Assembly: GCA_028753945.1 (NCBI GenBank)
Contig: JAPNXP010000001.1
Location: forward strand, 3,958,501 to 4,022,500
Direction: 5' to 3'
DNA: 64,000 bases
Source of the DNA: Hexactinellida sp. DTS-2022
Lineage: Eukaryota > Porifera > Hexactinellida
Shown here: one piece after another, positions 34,143 through 44,543 of the stretch
How positions within the stretch are numbered: the first letter of the stretch is position 1
Layout of the letters: each line of letters opens with the position of its first letter
The notes under the pieces: model-generated
Seen by the model: only the letters and a program-made list of their open reading frames with translations
What the model was told of the DNA's origin: nothing
The model's database searches: none
Translations under genes and position numbers: made by a program

Positions 34143-34903
34143 TATCTATACTATTAATGCCTATTTACGCTATATAATGAATTAATCTTAATATCATGGC
34201 GAGTTAATTTCCTATAATAAGGTATATATATGTTCCGAGTTGATTGAAGAAACTGGACGGTTTCCAAATGAGATTTTTGGCCTATACGGGTAATTTTGTC
34301 ACCCGCCAACAAGTTGAGGTTTCCACTGAAAATTTCTCACACCTCGACAAGTTATGACGTCATTGTCACATTTCGAGAACCTTGAAAATTCACTTAATCT
34401 CACATAATTCGCTGCCTCTAAAATATTTCTATTATGCACAATCTATTTATACTAATTGATGAAATCTGCTAATCCATACTAACAAACCCTCGAATTTAAT
34501 TGGCTAAAACTGGATTGTTACACTTGCACTTTGCTATACTACCTGTGTTGGTACGATACACTATTTATGGTTGATTAGTGTAGGGACCAATTAATTAACT
34601 GTGTCACAATCAGAAGAAAAATGGGAATTCGTGAACTGCTATCAGGTGTAGAAATTTAGTCTACGTCTAATGCTTTGAATTTTCTACAGATCGGAGCAAA
34701 ATTTGGAAGCTAGTACAAAATATCTGTTTTTCGAAACTGTGACGTCATAAACCCGTTATTTTGTTTCAAAAACCAATAGATCGTTGTCGCAGTACAAAAT
34801 TACCCCTGTATACAAATTTTCAGCTTTCTAGGACTCGTAGTCTTTCCTATTAATTCTAGACAAACAAACAAACAACAATTTCGCTTTTAATATATAGATA
34901 CTC
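34143..34903. mobile_element. Non-autonomous element with TATCTATA..TATAGATA ends
   Basis: Begins TATCTATACTATTAATGC and ends GCTTTTAATATATAGATA, preceded by ACAAACAAACAAACAACAAT. The left part (TTCCGAGTTGATTGAAGAAA, AAGTTATGACGTCATTGTCA) matches both arms of the foldback in THOC2 intron 1 (53010-53190, 53630-53790). Similar ends occur near 6010-6055 and 43063. Superfamily is uncertain; some non-autonomous Helitrons or foldback elements look like this. No ORF. Confidence 0.6.
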
Positions 34904-34904
34904 A

Positions 34905-35255
34905 GCCCGGCAGACATGGGGTCAAGCCCTTTCAAAAGGGCTTAAGTCCAAGCCCATCCCTTATCAGAAGGGCTTAAGCCCAAGCCCTTTTCTAAGCCCT
35001 TTTTGAAAAAGGGCTTAAGTCCAAGCTCAAGCCCTTAATAAAGGGCTTAAGTCCGGACTTAAGTCTTTTACTCTCATTATTTAGAAATCCATACCGTATT
35101 TTATTGAATAAGTGCCTGGAAAAAGGGATTGAAAGGGCTTAAGTCCAAGTCCGGACTTAAGCCCTTTTATTAAAGGAGGACTTAAGTCCGGATTTAAGCT
35201 CTCTCAAAAATGGGCTTAAGCCCTTTGGCGCTTGGCCCCATGCCTGATAGATAGA
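34905..35255. repeat. AAGGGCTTAAG-rich element
   Basis: About twenty copies of the near-palindrome GGGCTTAAGTCC / AAGCCCTT within 350 bp. It is bounded by CAGACATGGGGTCAAGCCC on the left and GCTTGGCCCCATGCCTG on the right, which are imperfect inverted ends of hAT flavour. No clean 8-bp duplication was found. It sits directly after the TATAGATA end of the previous element. Confidence 0.75.
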
Positions 35256-35264
35256 TAGATTAAT

Positions 35265-36480
35265 TCCCTCCGTGTTTACCTTATAGAGACGGTTCCAATT
35301 AGATTAATGGGGTTATCGAGTGCGCTTAATTAATTAAAATATTATAGTGAAATTCTATTTAAATTTAAATTATTGCAATAATTGAACTTAATTTATGTTG
35401 CTGTACAGTGTACATAATAATGGTGTTAAATTATTAATAAATTAATTAAATATTTATACTAATTAGCCAAATTTCATTAATCTCGGAAATGATACAAGAT
35501 AGAAACAAACTTTCAATTTCTCAATTGGTCTTTAAGCACGTACCACTTATACAAGTGGGTCTTGACACCTTGAGGTGATGATGACATCGTCAATAAAATG
35601 TGTTTTACAATTTTGTGAATTATATATTTCGAATGAGTTGGTTGGTGTTGTGTGAACGCCCACCACGCACATAAAAAATGTTGACTCATCACCTATTATA
35701 TTCTACTGAAACTTGAATATCTCTAAAATGAAGTGAGCTAAAAGGAAACTTCCACCACTGTAAGGGTCGTTGCCTTCCGAAACACTTTTCTGAAATGGTT
35801 TAACACTTTCATAGTAATGATGATACAGTGGAACCCCGCGTATCGGGGCACCTCCGTCCAATCGCTCAGCGCCCCGATACGAAGGAGTGCCCCAATACGC
35901 GGGGTTCTAAGAGAACTCCAATATGTTTGGTTAAAACAATTAAGTTAGCAGCTACACAACAAATCATACACATATAGTAAAAATCTAGAGTTAAGGCTGA
36001 TATTTAAGCAGTACTACGCATTACAATTTCACATTATACTTACCTACACTAGGAGTCACAAATCTATGATATTCACGGAATTATTTTTTTTGAAAAACTC
36101 CCCCGATTACCTCAGCACGAGTCTCTAGCGTGAGTGGGTTACGCTAGCGGCCATTACAAAGAATACTAAGCTGCTCAAAAGTAAAAGCATGTTACTCAAG
36201 AGAAATAAATCTTCGGTGGAGTGCCCCGATAAGTGAATGGCGCCCGATACGCGGGGTTATTTTTAATGGGAAAAAAACAAATTCCCAACCGACTGCCCCG
36301 ATACGCGAGTGCCCCGATACGCGGGGTTCCACTGTATTGCGAAAAAAATCCAAATTTGCAGCTGTGCCGAAAGCATTTTCCTTGGAGGCACTATCAATTA
36401 CCCAACCAGTAGCCACCAAAAGATATCAAAGGGAATGCGTCGGCACAGCTTCAATTCTGGATTTTTACTCTGTCTTTATA
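35265..36480. repeat. Dispersed element B copy 2, split by a pogo-like MITE
   Basis: Matches 12520-14310 in order: GAGACGGTTCCAATTAGATT, GACACCTTGAGGTG, AAGGGTCGTTGCCT, GGAGGCACTATCAATTA, ATGCGTCGGCACAG. This copy lacks the foldback found in copy 1 but carries the MITE at 35826-36334. It is non-coding. Confidence 0.82.
35826..36334. mobile_element. pogo/Tigger-like MITE, 509 bp
   Basis: Ends CAGTGGAACCCCGCGTATCG and its complement CGGGGTTCCACTG, flanked by TA (35824-35825, 36335-36336). The subterminal CCCCGATACGCG motif is repeated several times near each end. No transposase. Inserted within element B copy 2. Confidence 0.93.
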
Positions 36481-36489
36481 TAAACCTAT

Positions 36490-36650
36490 AGCTAGGATCC
36501 ACGGATATAAATAGACAGCTAGGGGCCACTCATCAATAACGACATTTAATTTGAAAAGGAACATGCTTGAAATACAAGCAAGGGCCGCAGGCCCGAGTAC
36601 AAGTTGTAAGGACGCGCGTAGAGCAGACGAGCAGCTTATACTAATAAATA
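36490..36650. repeat. Dispersed repeat E copy 1 (copy 2 at 43705-44150)
   Basis: Shares GGATCCACGGATATA-like and AGGGCCGCAGGCCCGAGTA motifs, with a following GCGCGC block, with 43705-44150. Function is unknown and there is no ORF. Confidence 0.6.
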
Positions 36651-36784
36651 TTTGTGGATGGAGCACCATACTAGTTCAATAATCCTATAAAACTTGAGTA
36701 TATTTTCAATAATACAATAAAACTTGAGAATATTTGGAAAAATTTGATTATATATTTACAAATTAGTTGAGTATTGTTGAGTCT

Positions 36785-37850
36785 TAGCATTCTATACATA
36801 AGGCAATGAAACGGACTCAAATTTCTGGACCATGGATGAACTAGTATAGTCAACTAAATATATTAATGCAATTATTCTTCGAAATAAGTAATCCAGGGTG
36901 CTTCTACTTATGTAATTGTTTTTTATAAAGGTGGTCATGTACAAGACGCATATTTTTGAGGTGCCAATGGGTCGAAATTACGTCACCGTATTGTCTAATA
37001 GGCAAAATATGCCAAAACTTCGAACGCATGTAAAATGTTCAATTTCGCTTTTTCAAACAAATTGCTGTGACTAACCCATCTAGGAGTTATTTTACATAAA
37101 ATATCTCAGAATCAATTATGGAATGTTACCACATTCCTCTGTTGCCTTGGAAACGTGAATTCAGTGATTGAGGTGATACCTCTAGTAGGAATAAAGTTAC
37201 AGCTTAGTCAATGGATCCAATTGATAGCCCGTCCTTAACTTCCTATTCAATGATAATACATTTCGATGCTCTATCTCAGACCAATTTTGCGCAAAATGTG
37301 TATAACCGTTTGAATGTATATTACAATAATCACAATTCTCAGAAAATTGGTTGGAGATAGAGCATCGAAGTGTATTATCATTGAATAGGAAGTTGAGGAC
37401 GGGCTATCAATTGGATCCATTAACTAAGCTGTAACTATATTTCTTCTCGAGATATGACCACAAGCATTGAAATCACGTTTCCATAGCAACAGAGGAATGT
37501 GTCAACATTCCATAATTGATTCTGAGATATTTTATGTAAAATGACTCCTAGATGGGTTAGTCACAGCGATTTGTTTTAAAAAGCGAAATTGAACATTTTA
37601 CATGCGTTCAAAGTTTTGGCATATTTGGACTATTAGACAATACAGTGACGTCATTTCGCCCAAGTGGCATCTCAAAAATATGCGTCTTGTATATGACCAC
37701 CTATATAAAAAACAATTACATAAGTAGAAGCACCCTGGATTAGTTATTTCGAAGAATAATTGAGTTGCATCTATTTAGTTGACTATACTAGTTAATCCCT
37801 GGTCCAGAAATTTGAGTGCGTACCATTGCCTTATGTATAGAATGCTATGG
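36785..37850. mobile_element. Long palindromic foldback just upstream of the SLC2-like gene
   Basis: The left arm, from GCATTCTATACATAAGGCAA, pairs with the right arm ending CCTTATGTATAGAATGCT. The arms of about 500 bp include GGTGCTTCTACTTATGTAAT, TGGAATGTTACCACATTCCT and CTTCCTATTCAATGATAATA with their complements. The centre is near 37320. It is non-coding. Its right edge lies 120 bp before the transporter ATG, so the promoter or 5' UTR may overlap it. Confidence 0.88.
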
Positions 37851-37970
37851 AATAGGCTAATATAGTCTATTCTAATTAAATATTTGAACAACAGTAATTT
37901 GAAACAACAGTAATATAGTTGGATAGGCGTATACTGTTCATATCAGATTTCCTAATTATTTTTAATACAA

Positions 37971-39488
37971 ATGTTGTTTAACAGATTGATCCGCTCAATT
38001 TATAGTACTATTATTAAATCGATTACCTTCCGATCTTTATTCGCTAGTTTGGTGGCAGATTTAGGTGCGTTCCATTTCGGATTCGGTCTCTCATATCCCT
38101 CTCCAATTGCTCTCGAAGTAATTAGAAAAGGATTACTTTCTAATCAAAATTTCCCACTCTTCACATCACTACTATCCTTAGGTGCGGTAGTTGGTTCACT
38201 GCTATGCATCCCATTCCTGCAGTGGTTCGGACGGAAAGCAGTGATTATGCTGAACTCTATATTCGGGATTGTAGGCTGGCTCCTGATAGTAGTGGCTTCT
38301 AATAGTACCGAGCTTATAGTAGGGAGATTCTTCAGTGGGATGTCAGTTGGGATCTACTCTGTGGTTGTACCTATTTACATCGGGGAACTAGCACACTATA
38401 AAACCAAGGCACTGATAACCAACAGTTTTTCTATTGTTCTTAGGATAGGTGTGGTTATATGCTACGTTTTAGGAATATTTCTATCCTTTCGAATTCTAGC
38501 ACTAGTCCCAATTATTTTGATTCTTCTACAAGTAGCCCTAATGTGGTTCCAACCGTACAGCCCTACCTGGTTATTCTCCCGTAATCTGGACAAGAGAGGG
38601 AAACAGACATTAATCTTACTAAGAGGCAAACATTGCGATGTTGAAGAGGAATGCAATGCTATCAAGTCTATCCTAAAAGAATCACAGATTGGGCTATGGG
38701 CTAAACTCAAAATTCTAGCGGAGCCCTACCACTTGAAGGCACTGGGGGTTGGGATAACGATGGTAGCGGCTGTTCAATGCACAGGAATACCCGTATACCT
38801 AGCATACGCTTCTCAGCTTTATAGTACGAATAAGCTGTTGGATTCGAATACTGCACCTACACTCCTCGGGGTATCTATGGTGATAGGTACTCTAATTGCT
38901 AGCGTGCTATTCGATAGAGTAGGGAGGAAGGGTTTGACAATTCTGTCAGCAATCGGTACAGTCATCTGTACCTCCTGTCTGGGGATCGGGTATTGGGTGA
39001 CAGATCGAAGTCCTCCATGCCAAACTCCCCCACTCGCTGTCTATAATGCTACTATAGTGGGACACTCTGGGTGTCTCGCTTTCAGTATTTGGGCACTGAT
39101 AAACCTAAATATGTTGTTCTTCCTATTCGGTTTGGGATGGGGGTCCTTATTGTGGGTGTTGCTAGCAGAGCTATTCCCTATTCGTGTTAAAACAGTCGTG
39201 TCAAGTCTAGCTCAAGTTAACTTGTGGGTAGTCACTTTCATAATTACGCTAATTTGGCCTTATTTGGAATTTTGGTTTGGAACATCGGGCGCCTTCTTAA
39301 TATTTGCTGTGATCAATAGTTTTTCGTTGTTATTTGTTGTCCTATTTATTCCTGAAACCAAAGGTAAACCGGTTGATGAAATAGAACTTTTGTTCCAGGA
39401 AAGAACTATATTTTGTGACCCATTATACATATGTAATATTTATGAAGAACGTTTTCTGACACTAAAATACACTGTTGCAAAAGTGTAA
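37971..39488 (+). CDS. MFS sugar transporter, SLC2 (GLUT6/8-like)
   Basis: 505 residues in one exon, with about 12 hydrophobic segments. Family signatures are FGRK after TM2, GRFFSGMSVGIYSVVVPIYI then GELA in TM4-5, DRVGRKG between TM8 and TM9, and PETKGKPVDEIE after TM12. The TM10 block GWGSLLWVLLAELFPIRVK resembles class III GLUTs such as GLUT6/8. The TM7 motif, normally QQxSG, reads VQCTGIPVYLAY, so the usual Gln pair and sugar-contacting Asn are not conserved and substrate may differ. A plasma or lysosomal membrane hexose carrier is the likeliest role by family. The start is the first in-frame ATG. Like the ADAM gene it is intronless. Confidence 0.87.
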   Translation: MLFNRLIRSIYSTIIKSITFRSLFASLVADLGAFHFGFGLSYPSPIALEVIRKGLLSNQNFPLFTSLLSLGAVVGSLLCIPFLQWFGRKAVIMLNSIFGIVGWLLIVVASNSTELIVGRFFSGMSVGIYSVVVPIYIGELAHYKTKALITNSFSIVLRIGVVICYVLGIFLSFRILALVPIILILLQVALMWFQPYSPTWLFSRNLDKRGKQTLILLRGKHCDVEEECNAIKSILKESQIGLWAKLKILAEPYHLKALGVGITMVAAVQCTGIPVYLAYASQLYSTNKLLDSNTAPTLLGVSMVIGTLIASVLFDRVGRKGLTILSAIGTVICTSCLGIGYWVTDRSPPCQTPPLAVYNATIVGHSGCLAFSIWALINLNMLFFLFGLGWGSLLWVLLAELFPIRVKTVVSSLAQVNLWVVTFIITLIWPYLEFWFGTSGAFLIFAVINSFSLLFVVLFIPETKGKPVDEIELLFQERTIFCDPLYICNIYEERFLTLKYTVAKV

Positions 39489-39752
39489 ATGTACAATAAG
39501 AACTGTACTCTATTATGCGTATGTATGGATAACAATAATAACAATAATATTTTGAATTTAATTGTGTAAATGTATTAATTAATAAGGAGAACTGTAGTAT
39601 GCGTATGAATGGATAAATATTATTTTGAATTTAGTTTTAAAGATAATGAGGTGTCAAAGATAATGATTTCATTATCTCGATAACTAGGAAATTATTACCA
39701 AAAATGGAAAATATTCAAATATTCAAATTTTTCGATTGAGTGTATGCCAAAC

Positions 39753-40390
39753 CAGGGACTTCTTTAATATAGGGACTGTAAACTTCGTTTTACGGTAAAA
39801 TTAGCGTAGTCCTAAAACAGTATTGTTACTTATTGATATCCCGTAATCCGCTAATGCTAGACACAGGAAATGTATTATTGTCGTATAGGAGGTCATATTT
39901 TGGGAGTCCAACGGTCATATTGGTTTATCGAAAATATTTGTGGAATGTAAGTTATGCGATTTTCACACCCTTCCATATATGGTAATATTGTTAAAATCTC
40001 GAGATTACTTAACTTTATACATATGAAATGTATCATTTTCGTACAGGAAATCATATTTGGGAGTCCAACGGTCATATTGATTTATCGAAAATATTTGTGG
40101 AATGTAAGTTATGCGATTTTCACACCTTTCCATATATAATCTCAAGATTTTAACAATATTACCATATATGGAAGGGTGTGAAAATCGCATAACTTACATT
40201 CCAAAAATATTTTCGATAAACCAATATGACCGTTGGACTCCCAAAATATGACTTCCTATATGACAATAATACATTTCCTGTGTCTAGCATTAGCGGATTA
40301 CGGGATATCAATAAGTAACAATACTGTTTTAGGTCTACGCTAATTTACCGTAAAACGAAGTTTACAGTCCCTATATTAAAGAAGTCCCTG
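39753..40390. mobile_element. hAT-like foldback MITE, 638 bp
   Basis: Ends CAGGGACTTCTTTAATATAG and its complement CTATATTAAAGAAGTCCCTG, flanked by GCCAAAC on both sides (39746-39752, 40391-40397). The arms are near-perfect complements. The left arm also contains a partial direct duplication (about 39900-39990 and 40045-40135). No ORF of note. Confidence 0.88.
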
Positions 40391-40784
40391 GCCAAACTAA
40401 TTGGTAACACAGATTATATGGCCAATGGATGGTATTAGATGAAATTGGTGTGGTCAAATATTTTGTCCGTTGACTGTACTTAGGAAAAGGAAATTAGAAA
40501 CACTCTAAGGTAAACATTAAAAAATTATCCGCACAAATTCTGGACTTCAATTGAATTTTATTATCAACACAGAATAATTGAAAGATGAGACAAAAATAAA
40601 TAACGATTACGATATTTTATAATAGTGATAGAACTGGAACCAAAACAAGAACAAAGATCTTCAAAATAGTTGTTTTCAAGAATGGAAGCCACATTCTATA
40701 TTTTGTTCTTCACTCACTTTAATAATAATAGAACTATAAAACTATCTAAATAATAAAGTTAGTTGTAATTGGAACTTAACTAAA

Positions 40785-41794
40785 GTGATACAAATGGGAA
40801 CAAAACTTATAGACAGGAGTTGCATTGTGATTCCGAAAATGAAAATATTTCGCGAAATGAGGGACCCTTATATCTTATCAGGGTATCGTCCGATCGGGAT
40901 AGGAGTGATTCCATGTCTGAAAAGTGTCCTTAGATGTGACAATAATGAGTTCTTTAACTTTTGGACACATTTCATACCCTCTATACTATGGTTAATTTGG
41001 CTGATATATTTCAAATCTCATTTCTTATTTCTCCCTAAATACATGCCGCTGCTATGCATATGGATCGGCGGGATTTCATATACTTTTCTTTCTAGTTTAG
41101 CTCACCTCTTTAATGCAGTCTCTCACACAGGAGCGCATCTCTGTTTTTTCTTGGATTATGCAGGGATAGCGGTATATGAGGCTGGGAGTATTATAGCAGG
41201 GTACTATTATTATAGACCGTAAGCGAGATAAGCGAGGTATTTCAGTGTGAGTATTTCTACCTTGGGGTAACTGTGGCACTTACTCTATCTATTGTTCCTA
41301 TTAACTGCTTAAGTCGATTCTTCTGGTTCAAGTACCGGTATGTTATAAGAAGTGCAGCGTATCTTCAACCCTGTATTTGGGGTTATTTACCTGTGGTTTG
41401 TTTATACTTATTTCCCGATGGTACTGAAGGATTCATTTATAAACACTTGAATATTCACATTTGTTTACTCGGGCTAGGTTTGTTGCTATTTTTATTTTTC
41501 GCTTGCAAAGTACCAGAAAAATTCTTCCCTGGAAAATTTGATTTGCTTGGAAATTCGCATCAGTTTACACATATTTGTGCTGTAACCATAACAACAATAC
41601 AGTTTTGGATCGTAGAGAGAGATTTGGAAAACAGATGGAGCTATTTAAACACAATGGAAATTCAACCAAATTTTAATAAAACAATTGGGCTAATGATTAT
41701 ATGCTTTGTGTGTACGATAGGAATGTCTTTTTTTATATTTTTGTTTGTGTACACAGGAAAGCTGCGAAGTAATGGAAATAAGAGAAGCGATTAA
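40785..41794 (+). pseudogene. PAQR (progestin/adipoQ receptor) family protein with a one-base frameshift
   Basis: A seven-helix PAQR protein split into two frames. The first runs 40785-41222: EFFNFWTHFIPSILWLIW, then SSLAHLFNAVSHTGAHLCFF and LDYAGIAVYEAGS. The second runs from about 41216 to 41794: CEYFYLGVTVALTLSIVP, a conserved HQFTHICAV with the family's late His pair, then a last helix. The frames meet exactly at 41216-41219, where one missing base explains everything. The joined length would be about 336 residues, normal for membrane progesterone-receptor types (PAQR5-9). No GT-AG intron restores the frame with a fit as good. Either the gene is recently broken, or the sequence has an indel error; otherwise no decay is visible. 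Confidence 0.82.
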
Positions 41795-41964
41795 TTAACT
41801 GAAAAGTAATTATTGTTTGTTATATATTTTTTCTAGCTTGTATGTTGTTTTGCTTATTACCGATTAAATCAATATTCCATATTTACTTATTTACAAGGTG
41901 TAATAACGTACTCTAAGTACTCTAGGTGGATATCTGTAGCCTAGCCAGCCGTACTGCTGCTAGT

Positions 41965-42014
41965 GGGGTTTCGTCCCATTTCAGGGACTCATCAGGAGGG
42001 TGACCCTCGACCCC
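41965..42014 (-). ncRNA. Hammerhead self-cleaving ribozyme (type III topology)
   Basis: Read on the minus strand: GGGG then TC, with cleavage after the base complementary to 42009. Stem I is a perfect 5-bp hairpin GAGGG/CCCTC with loop TCA. Then CTGATGA, stem II GTCCC/GGGAC with 6-nt loop TGAAAT, GAAA, and CCCC closing stem III. All core bases are canonical. An 8-bp hairpin GCATACTC-GTA-GAGTATGC lies 20-odd nt upstream on the same strand (42036-42054). The architecture parallels the copy at 2018-2067, but the flanks differ. It lies 170 bp downstream of the PAQR gene, on the opposite strand. Confidence 0.93.
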
Positions 42015-42583
42015 GTGACTCTGAGGTGGTCACGTCTGCATACTCTACGAGTATGCCTCCTGCCGGTATGCTAGCTCTACTAGTCACCGGCCCCGATACT
42101 ACCAAGGGTATCAATCTAAGTTGACTTACTCAAAATTTATTTCCATAATTTCGGTAGTGTCCACTATTATTTATTTTGGATATAATTAACAATTGTATTA
42201 TTTTGAGAACCTGAAATGGATCAAATATTATTACTATCGCTGGTACTAAATGATCCACAAATGATTGCGAGCACAATGAATAATCATGAATAATCAATAA
42301 TTCTTGCTATTTTCATTGAATTAATCAATTTAGGTACCAATTAACAAAAGTTACCAGTGGTTAATCTAATTCAGCCTGGGGTCAATAAAATTTCCCATTG
42401 TAGGTCTAGCGTCTGTAACAATAGATTTAATTAATAAAAAATGGTTGAGAAAGTGAAAACTAGGATTAATTATATGCACAAGAAATTAACGTTGATAAGT
42501 GTATGCAAGAAAGGGAGTGAACAGGAACAACTCGATAATCCACATGATGTAACAACTGATAATACAACATGTAATATTCAGGG

Positions 42584-42901
42584 CAGGGGTTTATCTAGGA
42601 TTTTCGTGGCTGGCACCTTATTATGGAGGTAGAAATTTTCCGGCACCCTAGAAGTATTAACCATAATACAAAATCAATATAATACAATGATGCGGCACTA
42701 TTTTTAAGAGGTAAACTGCTACGGTGCACAAACTGTTGTTTATCCAATCATTTCTGGACCAGAAAATCTGGCCATACACCCGGCACCTAATTAAGTGCCA
42801 ACCCGGCACCTAAATCAAATCGAAAATCACTCACTTTTTGACCACAACTGATGCATGGCCGGCACCTAAAAGTGCCGGCCAGGCACCTAGATAAACCCCT
42901 G
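42584..42901. mobile_element. hAT-type MITE, 318 bp
   Basis: Ends CAGGGGTTTATCTAGG and CCTAGATAAACCCCTG with a perfect 8-bp duplication ATTCAGGG (42576-42583, 42902-42909). The interior has repeated CCGGCACCTAA motifs. It cuts the short ORF that starts at 42441. Confidence 0.95.
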
Positions 42902-43059
42902 ATTCAGGGCCGTGGCTTCAAGCGCCACATTGGGCACTATCTTTTTGTCAGTTAGAAAAATCTAAATTACATCTGTGCTGACGCATTTTCTTTGGTGGTT
43001 GGATAATTAATCATCCACATAAAATTTCCACAGGTGTCTTTTTAGATTTTTGCGCAATA

Positions 43060-44150
43060 TCTATACTATTAATGCGGAGCTGAATTAATTAATACTGGCC
43101 TTATATGTACAGACTACAGAGTTTCATCTATTTATATAAAGTTGTTTGTGTGTTTGTTGTGTGTCCTCATATCTCTGAGAGTTCTTAACAGATCTGAACC
43201 AAATTTTGTATGTCACTTATGGGTTAATTACCCACCCACCCTGAATAAGAAATTTTCATGAAAAATATTAACATCTTTCCTCCCGAATGGTGCCAAAACT
43301 TTAGCCAATTAAACCCGAGGGTTTTCCAGTATGGATTAGTAGCTAGCATTCAATTAGTATAAAAGGATTTAGTACCTCTATCAATTGTTAAGTGTGCATT
43401 ATAATGCTTGTCTGAGACTGTAATTTAATTGGTCGAGAGGAATTTCATTCGTACAATCAGTTTTTTGTGTTATGTCTGTCTGCCCATACATTTCAAAAAA
43501 AAAAAAAACATTCCATTGTGTCTATCTGATTTCCCACCTGGTCCAAGGAGTTGTATAGTTCCTTAATGATCGTTAATTTATATTATTTGGAGTTGGTATA
43601 TTTCACACAGACAACCTGATCTGTAATTTTTTAAGCGTCAATATTCCGGCGCGTACTGAGTTAGTATTTTCTCATTTATTTTCCTTATGCGAATTACACG
43701 TGAACATAAAGCTGAGGTCCACGGATATACTAGCTATACTGCTTAGATTTAGGGGGTCACAGCTGAAAGAGGTTGTGATATAATCTGCTAACTGTCACTC
43801 TATACAACGGTCATTTGTACATAGGCTTGCGGGCTGTAAAATAATTCCTATGTGATTTCCCATAATATGCATAACCAACCTGTGTATAAGTCCTTCGAAC
43901 GTACATAACACTTCCAACGGGGAAAAGGATTACGAACGTGACAGACCTACTTTTTATTGAAAATGGCAAAAACGTGCTCGTAGGGAGAGGGAATGTATAA
44001 TTTCCGTTCATTTTCGTTACATTTTACAATATTTTAATTTATTACAACCAGCATAACATTAGAAAAGTATTTGCTTTGAATACAAGCGAGGGCCGCAGGC
44101 CCGAGTATAAGTTATAAGGGCGCGCTCACGTGGGAGCAGGTTGTGTTGTA
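43060..44150. repeat. Repeat-rich stretch: TATCTATA-type end and repeat E copy 2
   Basis: ATCTATACTATTAATGCGG at about 43061 and GTTTGTGTGTTTGTTGTG near 43145 match the terminus type at 34143 and 6040. From 43705 to 44150 the CCACGGATATAC and GAGGGCCGCAGGCCCGAGTA blocks match 36490-36650. No gene was recognised. Confidence 0.6.
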
Positions 44151-44543
44151 TATCCCAAAGTTCTGCAATAAAGTAATTATAGTACGTACTTATATTAATT
44201 AATGCATCTATACATGTGTCTATTATGTATACCAACACAAAATATCATTATACCAGTGAAGGATAAATTTTGTGAAGGGGCCGAAAGACTCCGGAAAAAG
44301 CTTCTCAAAAACTAGCAGAAAAGCGCCGCCCGGTGGGCGGCTTTTTGGCTAGTATATCATATAGGTATGTAATGCAGGGGGGCAAAGTGGGGAATAAAAA
44401 TTATATGGGAACCCGTTCCAAGTTAATTCTTACATATGTAAAAAGTTATAGTGCTAGTCGTTTTTCAGGTGGGGGACTTGAATAAGCAGCCCCCTTATGA
44501 AACTCTGAAAATATCTTCCTTTATTCGTGCACTCCAGCTATCC

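Noticed and set aside
41219-41245. A 27-bp GTAAGC...TTTCAG micro-intron in the PAQR gene
   Set aside because: Splice-like ends are present, but removal joins phase 2 to phase 0 and gives a stop within a few codons. The bases translate in the downstream frame into residues that fit the family, so a one-base indel is the better explanation.
42441-42632. 63-codon ORF
   Set aside because: It runs into the hAT MITE at 42584 and its last codons are transposon sequence. The remaining 47 codons match nothing recognised.
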